Part shown: piece after piece, positions 48,271-60,300 of the stretch
How the letters are laid out: each line of letters starts with the position of its first letter
Position numbering within the stretch: the first letter of the stretch is position 1
From: Spirometra erinaceieuropaei
Lineage: Eukaryota > Platyhelminthes > Cestoda > Diphyllobothriidea > Diphyllobothriidae
Direction of reading: 5' to 3'
Assembly (NCBI GenBank): GCA_902702965.1
Contig: CACRXP010000037.1
Location: 463,045-527,044, forward strand
Length of the DNA: 64,000 nt
Notes under the pieces: generated by a model
The model's input: only the letters and a program-made list of their open reading frames with translations
Database searches by the model: none
Told to the model about the DNA's origin: nothing
Program-made: the position numbers and the translations under genes

Positions 48271-51200
48271 CTAAAAAAGAAGGCAATCAAAATAACCAGA
48301 TGAGTCTGAGTACACATTTCTCTCTCTGTTTCCGAGTGTCTTGTGCACTTGCGCTTTTATGCTTTCTGGAATTCTGCGGCCCGGAAGCCGACCAAACTAT
48401 CTGTCCATGAAATATCTCTGCGTGTATTTGTCCTTTGATCCTGCGTAGACCAATTAGGCTGTAGCGCAGTAAGTGGACAGGCGAGGAACTCGCAGCTAAC
48501 AATGGAAAATCACAAAGACAAATAGCTGTACTAAATTGCTTTTATTTTTGTACTTTGGGGGAGGGGGAGGTCGAGGAAGTCATTATACTAATGACACTAT
48601 GTATGAAATTCCGGAAACACGAAAATATTTTTAGATGCTTTGGTATTTATTGACCTTTTTGTAGGAAATCCAAACGGATTTTTTTATAGAAAGTTAACTT
48701 ATTTGCGCCGAAGTTGCTGAGACGAATAAAGATTGGTTATTAGTAAGATGAATGACACAGCGGCACGACGAGGAACAAAAAATTGAAAATCGCATTCATT
48801 GCTATTCTCACCAGGACCTTAAATGTACCCTCGGCAACGGCGTTCTTAAAAATACTGGTTTTGACAGATTCCCAAGAGACATGCTCTTCTGCGGTTAGCT
48901 ACTTTGCAATCGTAATTAAAGCAGCTACCGCAGGTTCTGGAAACGCCAGCCGTACTCAAAACAAGGGGGCGAAGTAGCCTTTCATATATGACAAAGAAAT
49001 AATTCCCTAGTCCCCAGAGATATAATCCTAACCGCCTTTTATTAGGTTAACCTAAATCAAGGACACATTTTGCATCCCGGATCTCAAACGGATTCCAGAG
49101 AGTCGCGGGCTTCAGTCAGCTATGTGTAAGTTGTAGCAAACCGGCAGTTAACGCTTGTCAACTCGCATTGTATTATATCACTGAACGAATGACTTCGTGC
49201 ATTTACTTCATTTGCAATTTCAAAGGCGGTCATGTTCTGCTTCAAGGCTTTTTTTGATCGAATTTCGCAGAGCTCTCCGTGACCCTACGGAGAATGTGCT
49301 TAAAGGTTTATTGTCAATCTTACTCTGCATTTTACATGTTCAGTGATGTCTTCCCTTAGGGACCAAAGTTGGTCCCGGTTCTCCACGATCAATTATTGTT
49401 TATCCTTTATTTTGGAGGGTGTCAGCTGAGTGTAGGCCAGATCATTGTACGACTAATCATATAAAACATCCGCCGCGTCGGCATGTCTCTTCCTTGACTC
49501 AGGTATAATCCTTACATATCAGTATAGTAACGCCGTCATAAAAGGTAGACCAGTCTCTAAGACTTACCTACCTGGTTATAATCAAGAAGCGGAAGCAGAA
49601 CGTCCCACGACCGTGACAAGAGTTTATTATGTCTGTCTTGATTTTACTGTGGTTCTTTCATAGTAAATTAGGAACTTTTTGTGGAAACATCTAATGATTA
49701 TCAGTTAGAAGGCAGCAGAACAAACTAGATATCATGTGTTTTCATTAGCCACACCTCATACTCCACATCGTCCCTCACTACAACGATTGTAAAATTCAGA
49801 AGAGAACACGAATAGTCTTGATTTGCTCAAGAGGATCCGGTAAAAGAAGCGTAACTTTTCTTTCATGATTAGATGCTTTGGGAAAAAGTCGCAATTCATA
49901 AACGATAATTAGACTAAAGTTTGGACATTTGCGTACGTACGATACTAAGTAGGTGATACAGTTTCCCTTGTCGCATGCATCGGGAACGACCATCTCACAT
50001 GACCTTTTTAGAATTGGAAAGATCGCTTCTCACTCGGACAATAAACTCTGCAGGAACCGGAGACGATTTGAAACCCACCTCGGATAAAACTTATGTGACA
50101 CCGTAAATGTTTTCGACTACAATTCGATCAGCGTCTCTCAATTTGGAGCCCTTGTCTAATTTCTGCTGTCGAAAAGTTCTAGAAGTCTGGAGTCCAGCTA
50201 ATGGATTTTGTTGCCTCTGCTAACTGTATGGAGACCATAAACCGTCTCAGGATGCCCAAGCCTTGTACTTGGATTCTAAAGTAACTTCATTAAACCTCGC
50301 CAAAAATACAAAAGAGGTAGTACCACAGAGTTGGTAAGCAACAGTCCTCTCCGATGCTCAGATGTCTTACCCTACTCATAAAAGTACACGTATCAGCGTA
50401 TGTTTAATCCATGCTTGCTCACTCGGTTAATGTATGCAGTTTTCATAGTGTCAACTGTTACAGGCATCCACACCATTTCCACAATGCCCTTTTTGGCCCT
50501 GCTTAATTTCGTTGTTCTGAAGACATATCTAGCACCAATACTGTTATCTGTCAATATTCTCGCCGTTCACAGCAACGACGCCAATCTGTTACCCATAGCG
50601 TTTGAATATTGTAAGCCCTAGGAGTTTGAAGTAAAGCTTTATTTTTCTGAAAGCGTTTCAACTTGTTATGAGTCTCACTCTTGTGTAAGTAGGAAAAACC
50701 TAACAAAAAACCAGGCTCTGATGCCATTACATGGGGAAACATGCAACCGCCGTCGTAGTGCCTACAAAAGACATTTCGGTTAGTTCGAAAACGTTCTCTG
50801 TTATGAGGATAAACCGTGTCTTGAAATATTAGAGGGATTTTTAAATGGAGCCCAGTATACTTAGGTCATCGCTGCCTGTTCAATTTTTGACAAAATACTC
50901 ATTTTACGACATAAACCCTTGATGTTTACTTTTATGCACTTCGTCAGTTTTCGGTTGAGTCAAAATTTACCAGTTCAAATAGCGTAAACGACATTTCTAC
51001 TAAAATATGGTCAGCAGTATACACCTTTGAATTTCGTGTGCTACCAGCTATGGGCTCATGAGATCGGCAGGTCGTAACTTGGCTAAAAATGAATAGTACA
51101 GGCATCTCATCGTCCTCCTTCTAAGAATACTGGCAGTATTTGCTACCTGAATATCGAATGCTGATATTAACACCTCGTTCCGCACAACGGGTACGAGACT

Positions 51201-51537
51201 GAATGCAACTGTGAGAACATCCACCTAAATCTATGAATATGGTCCAAACTGAAAAGTAAAGTGAAGGTGTGCGTAAAGTGGTCAAGCACAAAAGCGCCTG
51301 ACTGCCAGAAGCATCCAGATGAATTTTCAAGTCAGAACGCAAAGCCTGTCGCTTATCCGACACCAACAACTCCCTCGACGACGCATATTCCGTTGACACA
51401 AAGTCGACTTTTCATGTCAGTGGTGGCGCTTGCACTGATGAAACCCTGTGCTGTTCGGAGGCACCTTATTTCTTGAGAAATAAACCAAACTGACATAAAG
51501 ATGTTAGGTTAGCAAAAGTAAGAGATCCGGGTCGGTA
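48271..51537. other. No gene recognised; expected to hold upstream exons of the EGF-like gene
   Basis: The remaining exons of the minus-strand EGF-like gene should lie here or beyond, but none could be supported. No repeat family was recognised. Confidence 0.35.
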
Positions 51538-51815
51538 ATCTGAGGAGAATGAATTGCTCACCGGATCGGGGGACTTTTTTGGCTGACGTTTCGAAGAGCT
51601 GGGGCTGCTCTCCATTGTCAAAGCGTCAAGTGAAAAAACCGATCAGCATTTTTGAATAGACTGCCGCATTAGTTGGCCCTGAGCTGATCGATTTTTTCTT
51701 CCTTCTCTGCCTCGGCCTACTGGCCGTCGCCTGTGAATGTTGGTGGCCTCCTGTAATACGTGTCGTCACCTCAATTGGGGTTGGTTGCGTTTGCTTTCCC
51801 CTTTTGGGTGAAGTG
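51538..51815 (-). repeat. Left inverted arm of the PLE
   Basis: Reverse complement of 53160-53437. It contains, in antisense, the last 25 or so codons of the PLE ORF, the 3' untranslated region and the hammerhead-like motif. Its junction to the internal part is at 51815-51816, where similarity to the right arm stops abruptly. Confidence 0.9.
51579..51628 (-). ncRNA. Hammerhead-like motif in left arm (opposite strand)
   Basis: The mirror copy of the motif at 53347-53396, on the minus strand. Core boxes and mutations are the same as in the right arm. Confidence 0.35.
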
Positions 51816-51829
51816 CTCGTCTTAAGTTC

Positions 51830-53235
51830 CTGGCAGAAGGATCGCCAACAACAGTGGCCTCTGCTAATCAGTTCCTTGAACGTTTAAAACATCTGAAATT
51901 AGAGCCAGATGAATCCATGGTATCGTTTGATGTCGTTTCACTCTTTACCTCCATTCCACAACAACTAGAGGTTGACGTTGTGAGACAACTCCTGGCTGAC
52001 CGCTACAACGAGAGAGACAATCCCCTGAAGACTGAACATCTCGTGGAGCTCTTACGCTATTGCCTAAAAACATATTTCACCTTTGGTGGAAAAATGTATG
52101 AACAAATCAAAGGCACCCCTATGGGCCCCCCATATCAGGGCTGATTGCTGAAGTGGTTCTTCAACGGATAGAAGACTTGGTGTTCACCAAGTATCAACCA
52201 AAGTTCTGGACTCCTTACGTCGATGACACCTTCGCCATTGTCAAATCATCTGACGTGGAGCACCTTAAAGAATTACTGAACTCGGTTGACCAGAATATCC
52301 AATTCACGATGGAAGCCGAAACAAACAACCAACTTCCCTTCCTCGATGTCCTTGTGCGTCGGTGTGCAACTGGAGAATTACAAACTTCCGTTTTTATAAA
52401 AGCCACCAACACAAGACAAATACTGCACTTCAACAGCAATCACCCCCTCTCTCACAAACGCAGCTGTGTCCGTACTCTGTTCCAAAGAGTTGAAACACAC
52501 TGCAGCACACCAGCCGACAAAAGTGTTGAACGACAATATCTTCATGATCTCTTTCAAACCAATGGATACCCAAGCCACTTCATCAAGCAAAGCAAGCGCC
52601 GAGTGAACAGACGACGACCACAAGAAGAACAACCCGAAGTCTGGAGGGCTATTCCTTACATTAAAGGAGTCTCCGAAGCGGTTTCAAGACTGCCACAACC
52701 CACCAGGGTAGGTATTGCCCATCGACCCCAGGCAACAATTCGTCGCCGTTTGATGCAACCCAAAGACATACTGCCACCCACTGAAACCTCAGCAGTTGTC
52801 TATCAAATACGTTGTAAGGATGGAGACTGCAACTACGTTGGGGAAACCGGACGGAAATTGCAGACCCGCCTACATGAGCACAAATTGGCAACACGGAGAC
52901 TAGGCCCAAACTCACAACTTACGGCTCACATCGGGGAAACTGGTCACAGTTTTGATTTTCAAGGAGCAGCCGTCATAGGCAGGGGCACCTCAAGGACTGA
53001 GCGTCTCACTCTTGAGGCTTGGTACTCAGATGCCAACTCCATCAACAGGCATCTAGACCTTCCGTCGGCCTATAAAGTCCTACGTCACTTCATACACCGT
53101 GACGAAGGCAAGACAATCACACGGAGCCTAAGAATGCCGAGCAAACACGGCCTGTCGACCACTTCACCCAAAAGGGGAAAGCAAACGCAACCAACCCCAA
53201 TTGAGGTGACGACACGTATTACAGGAGGCCACTAA
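51830..53235 (+). pseudogene. PLE reverse transcriptase / GIY-YIG endonuclease, one frameshift
   Basis: The first frame (to a TGA at 52144) starts abruptly inside the RT fingers: EGSPTTVASANQFLERLKHL, then the motif MVSFDVVSLFTSIP, then GTPMG. A one-base deletion in the six-C run at 52126-52131 shifts the frame at the MGSP-ISGL junction. The second frame then gives ISGLIAEVVLQRIE, the active site YVDDTFAIV near 52220, thumb blocks LPFLDVLVRR and HPLSHKRSCVRTLF, and a basic linker. The GIY-YIG domain follows at about residues 213-300 of that frame: VVYQI with CKDGDC, NYVGETGR, TRLHEH, and Glu in LTLEAW. Both catalytic Asp of YVDD are kept. The RT N-terminus is missing, so this copy could not act alone even if the frameshift is a sequencing error. 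The stop is at 53233-53235, inside the right arm. Confidence 0.92.
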
Positions 53236-53437
53236 CATTCACAGGCGACGGCCAGTACGCCAAGGCAGAGAAGGAAGAAAAAAATCGATCAGCCCAGGCC
53301 AACTGATGCGGCAGTCTATTCAAAAATGCTGATCGATTTTTTCACTTGACGCTTTGACAATGGAGAGCAGCCCCAGCTCTTCGAAACGTCAGCCAAAAAA
53401 GTCCCCCGATCCGGTGAGCAATTCATTCTCCTCAGAT
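53160..53437 (+). repeat. Right inverted arm of the PLE (3' end)
   Basis: The native 3' end: the C-terminal codons (TTSPKRGKQTQPTPIEVTTR and on), the stop at 53235, about 200 bp of untranslated DNA, and the hammerhead-like motif 118-158 bp after the stop. Confidence 0.9.
53347..53396 (+). ncRNA. Hammerhead-like motif at the PLE 3' end
   Basis: TTGACAA stands in the CTGATGA position, followed by a 7-bp stem GGAGAGC/GCTCTTC (one G-U pair) with loop AGCCCCA. Then come GAAA, the ACGT mini-stem, a GTC cleavage triplet (cut expected after 53390) and AGC pairing with GCT before the first box. Three of seven bases of the first box differ from the hammerhead consensus, so it is probably inactive, although the structure is kept. 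Confidence 0.45.
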
Positions 53438-54824
53438 AAAGAAGTTAATCTTGACGTCAATCCGGATTTGCCGTGAGGATTTTGCATTCTCCTCTTCCGC
53501 CTTTTTCGTTCGTGTCTTGTTTTCTAACGTTTTCCTTCTAGATCTTTACTGAAATATGCCATGATTCGCAGTCTTTCACTGCTCTAACCATAAAATGTTC
53601 CCACTCATTAAGGACCATGAGTAAGACACTGGCAGTTGACTTCGACTGCAATAATATCCCCCATTGGATGTAACCTCAACTCGATGATTAATTCCTTGCT
53701 CGCCATTCGCATTACACAGCGACAGGTGACAGCCGATGAGTCAGCCAAAAAATTGCCGACATCAAGAAGCCCTGCCTTCACCAGAATACACAACTCATAC
53801 GTGTGCCATGTAGGTCAGAAAAACGAAATTTGATAGTGGTGCATGAAAAAACTGCGATTATACCCGTCTTTTTTAGTATTTTGCAGGAAACCTACGCGTT
53901 GCTCGCAAAAAATGGAGAACGCAACTGTTGCAGACAGTGATATAATTTTTCTCGAAACCGATAAAACGGTATGTTAGAAATATCAGAAAGAGTGGGTGAG
54001 GACGCTTGTGTTGTTTTTACTAGGTCTGCTCTTCCATAGTTTTCACCGTGCAATCTCATATTGTTATATTTTGAAGAATCGCGGTTCTCCCAACAGATGT
54101 TTAGGTATATGCACTTGTCAGTCGGAAACTAAACGAGTAATCATTTAAGAAATCCTTCTGCTCAGATCTGCATGTGTACTCTCGAATGATTTTGCCAACG
54201 ACTGATGGCAAAAGAGTTGGGAACTTTCCTGAAAAAACGTCTACGTCCATTCCGATAAAGAAAGGGTGGGAATAAAAGTGACAACCTGGAAAGGATTTGC
54301 CAATTAGGTCCTCACGTTTTCGGACATTGAGTAACAGTATAGTGCTAAATAGGGTGTTTCAATCTGAGTTCATTTTTGCAAGAGAACTGTCCATGTTAGT
54401 GGTTATCGAGAAGTACAACCCTTTCAAGTATATACTTGCTCACCGCTCAAATGCACATGAATTTTTAGGAAACGCATAAAGAGGGCTTTCGCAGGCTGTG
54501 CCGCTAGTGTTTAGGTAAAGAGCATGTGCCAAGGTAGATGACGAGAATTTTCCTTAGTCAAAAGCCAGGGAGGCAGAGTCAGTGAGGCATTCTTTGTTAT
54601 TGCAGGGAGTGTACAAACAGTTTAGAGGTCTGCAGTCGCACAACTCTTTACCACACTATGAGCCGGACGTTGGCTGCTGCTCGGTATGCAAGAGTGCAAC
54701 TGATTCATGCCTGCCGGCAACTAACTAACGACGGACACAACATCAACCGGCATCAAGTCGTCGCCAGGATGGGGGCTGAGTCATGCGGTGAAGGCATTAA
54801 GCTAACAAGGGGAGCTAGGTGAAT
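53438..54824. other. No gene recognised
   Basis: AT-rich flank of the PLE with no repeat or domain recognised. 54700-54824 becomes GC-rich and may be the upstream part of R-C copy 4. Confidence 0.4.
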
Positions 54825-55200
54825 CGATAGTTCGACTGTCGTTGCCGGCGCCGTCCATCGTGTGCTCCACAATACGGCGAAGCAGGCGCAGTGACATGCG
54901 CGGTATCTACCGCACTCTCTCCTCCATCCCCGACCTGGACCCGGTTTCAAGACAGAGTCAAGAAGAACAGAGGCAGGAGAGTGTGCAGGTGAATGGCACG
55001 GACGAGTCCTCAGCTTGGCGTTTCACTCCACACCCCATGGCCCACGCAACAAATAACCAGGATTTTGACCGATAGCAACAAGAGGGCCGGCGCGACCGAG
55101 GTAGCACCTAGGCTCGCCGTCGCACCTGGTTCGGATCCCACGGAGTGGGAGTGCCATAAAGGCCAGCTTAATAAGGAGTCATTGTAGCCGGACTCTCAGA
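54825..55200 (+). repeat. Unclassified GC-rich dispersed repeat R-C, copy 4 (reference)
   Basis: The clearest copy. Ordered landmarks are GTTCGACTGTCGTTGCCG, CCATCGTGTGCTCC, GGTATCTACCGCACTCTC, TTTCAAGACAGAGTCAAGAA, and GTGAATGGCACGG. A later segment has GGTTCGGATCCC (55127-55138), which fits a polymerase III B box, with GCGACCGAGGTAGCACC upstream as a possible A box. It may therefore contain a tRNA-derived SINE. No protein is encoded consistently. Confidence 0.65.
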
Positions 55201-56422
55201 TCACCAGCCGGCCACTCCACACAAACGCACAACACTGGGCCGACTGCGAGGACTAAGTATCACGTCACTTGGCTTTTAACTCGCCGTAATAGCCTTAAGT
55301 GCGTCAGATTGTTTATGGTGAGGAAAATGCGCTGAGTCGTCGACTTCACTCTCCCTTCCCATTCCCAGGCCTCAGCCACTGTCCGAGCCGGTCAGTTAAC
55401 AGGTGCGGGGAATGAGCGCGGTGACTGGNNNNNNNNNNNNNNNNNNNNNNNNNNNNNNNNNNNNNNNNNNNNNNNNNNNNNNNNNNNNNNNNNNNNNNNN
55501 NNNNNNNNNNNNNNNNNNNNNNNNNNNNNNNNNNNNNNTCAGCTCACTCAGTCTGCCCAGATGTGTGTGTTTATGTAGAGTAGAGGAGTGGTGGGCTGAG
55601 AGCAAGGCTGAAATGGCCAATTCTGAACGTGGCCTACGGCACTCTCGCGCATGTGGGATGCACGCCGCTCAACCCCTTGCTAGGCCAACCAAGCAGGACG
55701 TGAGTGGACGACCAAGCAGGAGACTACGCGAGTAGACAGCCACATAGGTAACTGTAAGAAATCTGTTTTTTTTTTACTTTAGTCACACTTATGTTTCAGT
55801 TGAAGTCGTTTCTCTGATAATTTCCACGTATGTGGAACTTTTTATTTAGAGGCTGGCTTGACGACACTAGCGATTTAGTAATCGCAAACAGTAAAATAAT
55901 CTCATGCAGAATAAAGGGAGACTCGAGAAGTCGTGATACAGTTCAGCGGATGACGTCGTCTGTGCATGCTTCGCAGGCGGATAGCCTATCTTTCAGCAAT
56001 CTGAGGGGGTTGCTCTTGAAGCACAAGCAGTATTTGTCCTTAGTCACGTTAATATCGTGGATGCCGGGCAAATCTTCCATGCATGCGTCACTCACGGACT
56101 TCGTGATAAGAAACACTTGGACAGGCGTCTTACCATTCTTCTGCAGTCAAGCAGAACAGCCCGGGGTAACAATTGGGAGACCGCACCCAAAAAATCCGTT
56201 ACCTAGAAATAATACCTTTAACAGTGGACTCAAACGCCTTCAAGCTATATCAGCGGTTGCAGGCCTACTTTCACGCACTAGTTGGGCTAGCCGAACGAAC
56301 ATCGCAGGAGGTTACATGGACGATGGTCGCTGTTACCCAACCTTCCCCATCGTTACACACGTACACCTGAATATACGGCATACATTCGCATTATGGCAAT
56401 TTATTACAAAACAAAATCACTC
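55201..56422. other. No gene recognised; contains an assembly gap
   Basis: GC-rich up to about 55740, then mixed. The plus frame 55830-56426 (198 codons) begins with Met but has no domain pattern. Its far end touches the stop region of the Merlin relic on the other strand, so it is probably an incidental antisense or flanking frame. Confidence 0.4.
55429..55538. other. Assembly gap (110 N)
   Basis: A run of 110 undetermined bases within a GC-rich region next to R-C copy 4. Confidence 1.
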
Positions 56423-57330
56423 TTAAATAGGATAAGTCTTCCCAACATGGGACAGGAACAGTTCCCAGGCATCAATCAAAGACATGGCAATGAGGCCAAA
56501 CCAAAGACGATACTGTACTTCGTCTATGTGAGCCCACACAGCTGGACCACATACAGGACCTCCCTCGTAGAGTTTCCTTTTCAGTCTACTGTAGTATGCC
56601 TCAATGACATTGGTGTGCTGTCCGGTGATAGAGTCCTTGAAGTTCTTTGAGTGGTTAACAGAAAAATATAGATAACCTGCTGAGGGAAGACGATTATACG
56701 CCTTTCACTCGTCCGTTACCACTATACTGCGTTTTGCGACCCATTTTGTAATAACGGAACGGAGAGCGGGCCAACTTCGATCATTCACCTGTTCCAATAA
56801 GGCTATCCGTCGGCTGGTATCGTACATCCCGACCAGCCACCACCCATAAAACCCCTATTACCACCTACCCCGTAAGACAGGCTGCTTTGCATAGACGGAT
56901 TTTTTTGAGTGTCATTTTCCGATTGTTACCCAGCCCGGACTTAGGCCGTTCAAGTAATGATGTTGTGACCCCAGTCGCTTGCTTGCCAGGAACCACCGGT
57001 GTCTTGTTACAGGTTCCTTACACCATCGACTGTGGAAAACTGAAGAGTTCAAACTTCGAACTAAATTTATCGTCACTAGATAATTTTCTTTTCGAGAAAA
57101 GGGTGGTATTTGAATTAATGAAAGGACTGCTCTTCGGGATTTGTCACAGCTGGACCTAAAATGCCCATGGCAGCACAGTCCATCAACATTGGTGTCTAAT
57201 GCCCTATATAAATTCACTTGTCGTATAAGAAGCTGCAGACGGTGAGGTGCAAATAGGACGTCAGTTTGCATATTCCAACGATTCTGTTTCCCTCGTAAGG
57301 TGCACATAATTTGTTTTATTCTCATTTGCG
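56423..57330 (-). pseudogene. Merlin (IS1016/ISXO2-type) transposase relic
   Basis: On the minus strand 56423-56890 reads as the DDE part of a Merlin-type transposase. SYGVGGNRGF is followed by a small frameshift, then GWWLVGMYDTSRRIAL, DRSWPALRSVITKWV, IVVTDE, and a stop in place of the usual Trp at 56705-56707. After that come KAYNRL, SVNHSKNFKDSITGQHTNVI, and EAYYSRLKRKLYEGG, ending VQYRLWFG and a TAA at 56423. The TDE Asp and the NVIE Glu are the expected second and third catalytic residues. 56900-57330 has an open frame with CCHGHFRSSCDKSRR, which may be the remains of the N-terminal zinc-binding part. The copy is dead, with one stop and one shift. Merlin elements are known in flatworms. 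Terminal repeats were not found. Confidence 0.8.
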
Positions 57331-60300
57331 TCTGGTAAAATGTTTCAGTTTTTATCTGAGACGGGCGTGAGGTCGATTTTGGTCTTTTAAATCACATCTT
57401 TAAATTTGATCCCTTAGATCTGAAGAGTGAGATCGCGTAAATTCGCTCGCTTTTAGCAGCAGTGAAATAAAATATCTTACCGTATGTCAAGAATCTCACC
57501 TAAAAATGTAGGTAACTATTACGGAAGTCCAGATATATGCTCAGGTTATAACTTTTTGACCGAATGCACTTAACCACGTGGTCGTCACAAGGAAATGGAC
57601 TTTTAAAGTCCGAAATTTGCTTTCAAAAGGGTCCACTATTATCTAGTTACACTAAACAATTTCCAACACATAAATAAGCACATAAGCGCATTCGGAGTGC
57701 TCAATTTGAAAAAAATAACGTTTAAGTAAAAGAGTAGTCTTTTACCAGCTTTTGATTTATTTTTGTGCCAGATATAGTCTTTGCATACCAGGAGATTTAG
57801 AGTGCTCAAACAAAACCGCGTGCGTTGGATAATTTTTCGTAGAAGTACGGGCCAAAGATAATTCGACTAGTTCTACTCATATTTGCCGCACCAGAAATCT
57901 GCCAAAAAGGTTTATGAGCTGAAAATGGGGAAAAGTGCAAAAGGAGGAATTTGTGAGGTATTTGATTTGAGATGTGCGTGCCTGCGTATTATACCAATAT
58001 TCGTAAGTGACCGCTCGCCCACAGCTTTAGAATTTATTTGAATGCATCTAAAGTGGACATAGGAAACAAAGTGCAGTCGACTGAGTAAAATCGCGGAAAG
58101 TTACGATGATTGAAATTTTCCATCAGTCGGCTATTTGTCTTGGCTTATTAAGACAGGGTTATGGGAACCCCCTAATGCAGGTGGCCTCGTGTCGAATTCC
58201 AGGGAAATAAAGTCAGAGATTAGGGCGGAGTTTGGGTTGGGATTGAGGTCCTGGTTAGAAATAAGACAAAGGAATGGACGGCTTTCTAGGAACGTAGCGC
58301 TAAACCACCTCTATTAAGGGGGTAACTATTCCCGTGTATCGCCCTTAGCTTTAAATCCTGTATTTAGATTTGAGTTCATATGTTCGTCTGAATAAGTCTT
58401 GAATTTGCAATTGTCTTTTACGTTCGGTTTACTGTGTGATACCAAACAGAACCGGATTATTCAGAGTATCTATTATGCGCGTCTGGAATTTTGTCCGTGG
58501 TTGCAAACGTTCTTGTCGTCGTGTAGATCAATTCGAAGTTTATTCCCAAAGTTTCATGGATACCAGCCAAGTCTTTTTATTAGGAAAGGGAACTGTTAAT
58601 GTGGATCGTTTCCGAAGTGGAGATGAGTCCAGTTATCGCTGCGTAGTTTTTGCTCTAATCATTCCTGACAGCCATTGGCTTTCTGTTTGAGCTCAAACAC
58701 GCTTTCCTTGTTTAGTAAGTCTTTTACCTGCCATCTACCTGACGGGTCAGTCGAGGACGTTTGTCAAAGAGATCGGAACCGTTTGCAATTGTCTGGAATA
58801 ATCCTAGCTGGTTTACATACGGATATAAAAATAGAGGCACAGACCTTCACACGTGGCAAACTAAAATCGCCTTGGATTTTATAACCAAAGTTAAGACTTA
58901 CTGAATCGAAGGCGGATTACAAGATCTCAATAAATGACAGTACTTCATACTGTATACGGCGCTTGTTGACCTACGATCTCAGGAAACGATAAGGGAAGAG
59001 CATCTGACGATTGGAAACAGGCGGATTTGGTTGGCTAAATCTGGGCATAATTGCGTTCCATCTGTAAAACAAAGGTTAATCGTGCAGTGATAAAAAGTCT
59101 CTCGGCTTTGATGCGGACATCGTCATCAGGTGAAACTGATCAAAGATCTGTTTTTCGATTTTTGTTAGCGCATAATGCCTTTTCTTGTTTTTTTTTTGAG
59201 GCTGCTAATTCGTTTGGCGGGGGGAACAATCGTATACAAAATCCTAAAACATTTGGCCAGCCTTCTAACATTTTTCTCTTTTGCCTACGACAAATTCCTG
59301 ATTGTGATGATTTTTATTGCACTTTTTTCATTTTGTGGTAGCTATGATCCTGAATTTAAAAACATTGAAACATGGCACCACTTTATTGAATTTGCGGAAA
59401 CCTATACAACTGGTGATTTATCAACTAATTTTAGTCAAAAAAACACGAAACACGGAGCCTGGATAAAGAGATTAAGGAGGGGACTTGAGAATTCAAGTAA
59501 CCCACTCAGCCGAAAATTAGCCTAAAAAAGTATTGTGGACGTATGCTTTCCTCTTTATCGATTGCGCCAATATCAAAAATTAGTAGAAAGATATTGGATA
59601 TGTCTGCATATCGCAACACAGAGAAGGAAAACGGTGGTCTCGTCCGACAACGGTCTACCGTTTTGAAGGCCTAGTCACGGGAATCTCAAAGGTTTTCTGT
59701 TTGCTTGAACACCTTCTGCTCACGATATTATGTACGTGTGACCTTTTGCATCACATTAGAGTTGTGGTCAAGACGGTTGCTTGGCAACCAAATGCACTTT
59801 CAACTACCCACCTGTTTGGACATCATGCATGATTACGAACACGAAAACATCACCCGACCTGAACGCGCATTGAGTTCTTTGCCGCATAAAAACCAGGGAA
59901 TTGCATTTCGCATGATGATTTTTACTTCACAATCGGTCCAAGCATGGATGTATTTTGGGACGCCTTCTTTGCAATAAATACTTCTAATTCGGGTAAGAAG
60001 TGAATTTCTGATTTAAAGTGCAATCATTTCAACTGCATTAAAGACTAACTTTAATTTCCTAGGATGATAAAAATAGGACAAATCTTTCCTTTGGAAAATA
60101 AATTGCGAAACATGCATTACGATATCCTCAATGCGCCATCGAATAAATTAAAAAGTTATCCGCCAGTATTATTTTTGCGAATATTATAAATGAGTTGGCA
60201 AAAAGACAAAAGATGAAGTGACAGGTAATGGAGAAAATGTTTGATTCAGCAGTCGTTAGAATTACTAAAAGCAACACTATACGCCTAACTTTATCGGCTA

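Larger units (their letters stand above)
51538..53437 (+). mobile_element. Penelope-like element with 278-bp inverted arms, best preserved copy
   Basis: The element is 1900 bp. Arms 51538-51815 and 53160-53437 are near-identical inverted repeats with no net length difference (paired positions always sum to 104975). They flank a 1344-bp unique part carrying the RT and GIY-YIG frame. The left arm is an inverted copy of the 3' end, which replaces the missing 5' part of the element. Such rearranged, 5'-truncated insertions with opposed ends are typical of PLEs. Only a few mismatches separate the arms, so the insertion is recent. No clear target-site duplication was found. Confidence 0.9.

Noticed and set aside
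55830..56426. A 198-codon plus-strand frame
   Set aside because: No family pattern or repeated structure. It ends against the Merlin relic on the other strand. It is longer than most chance frames, so a weak possibility remains.
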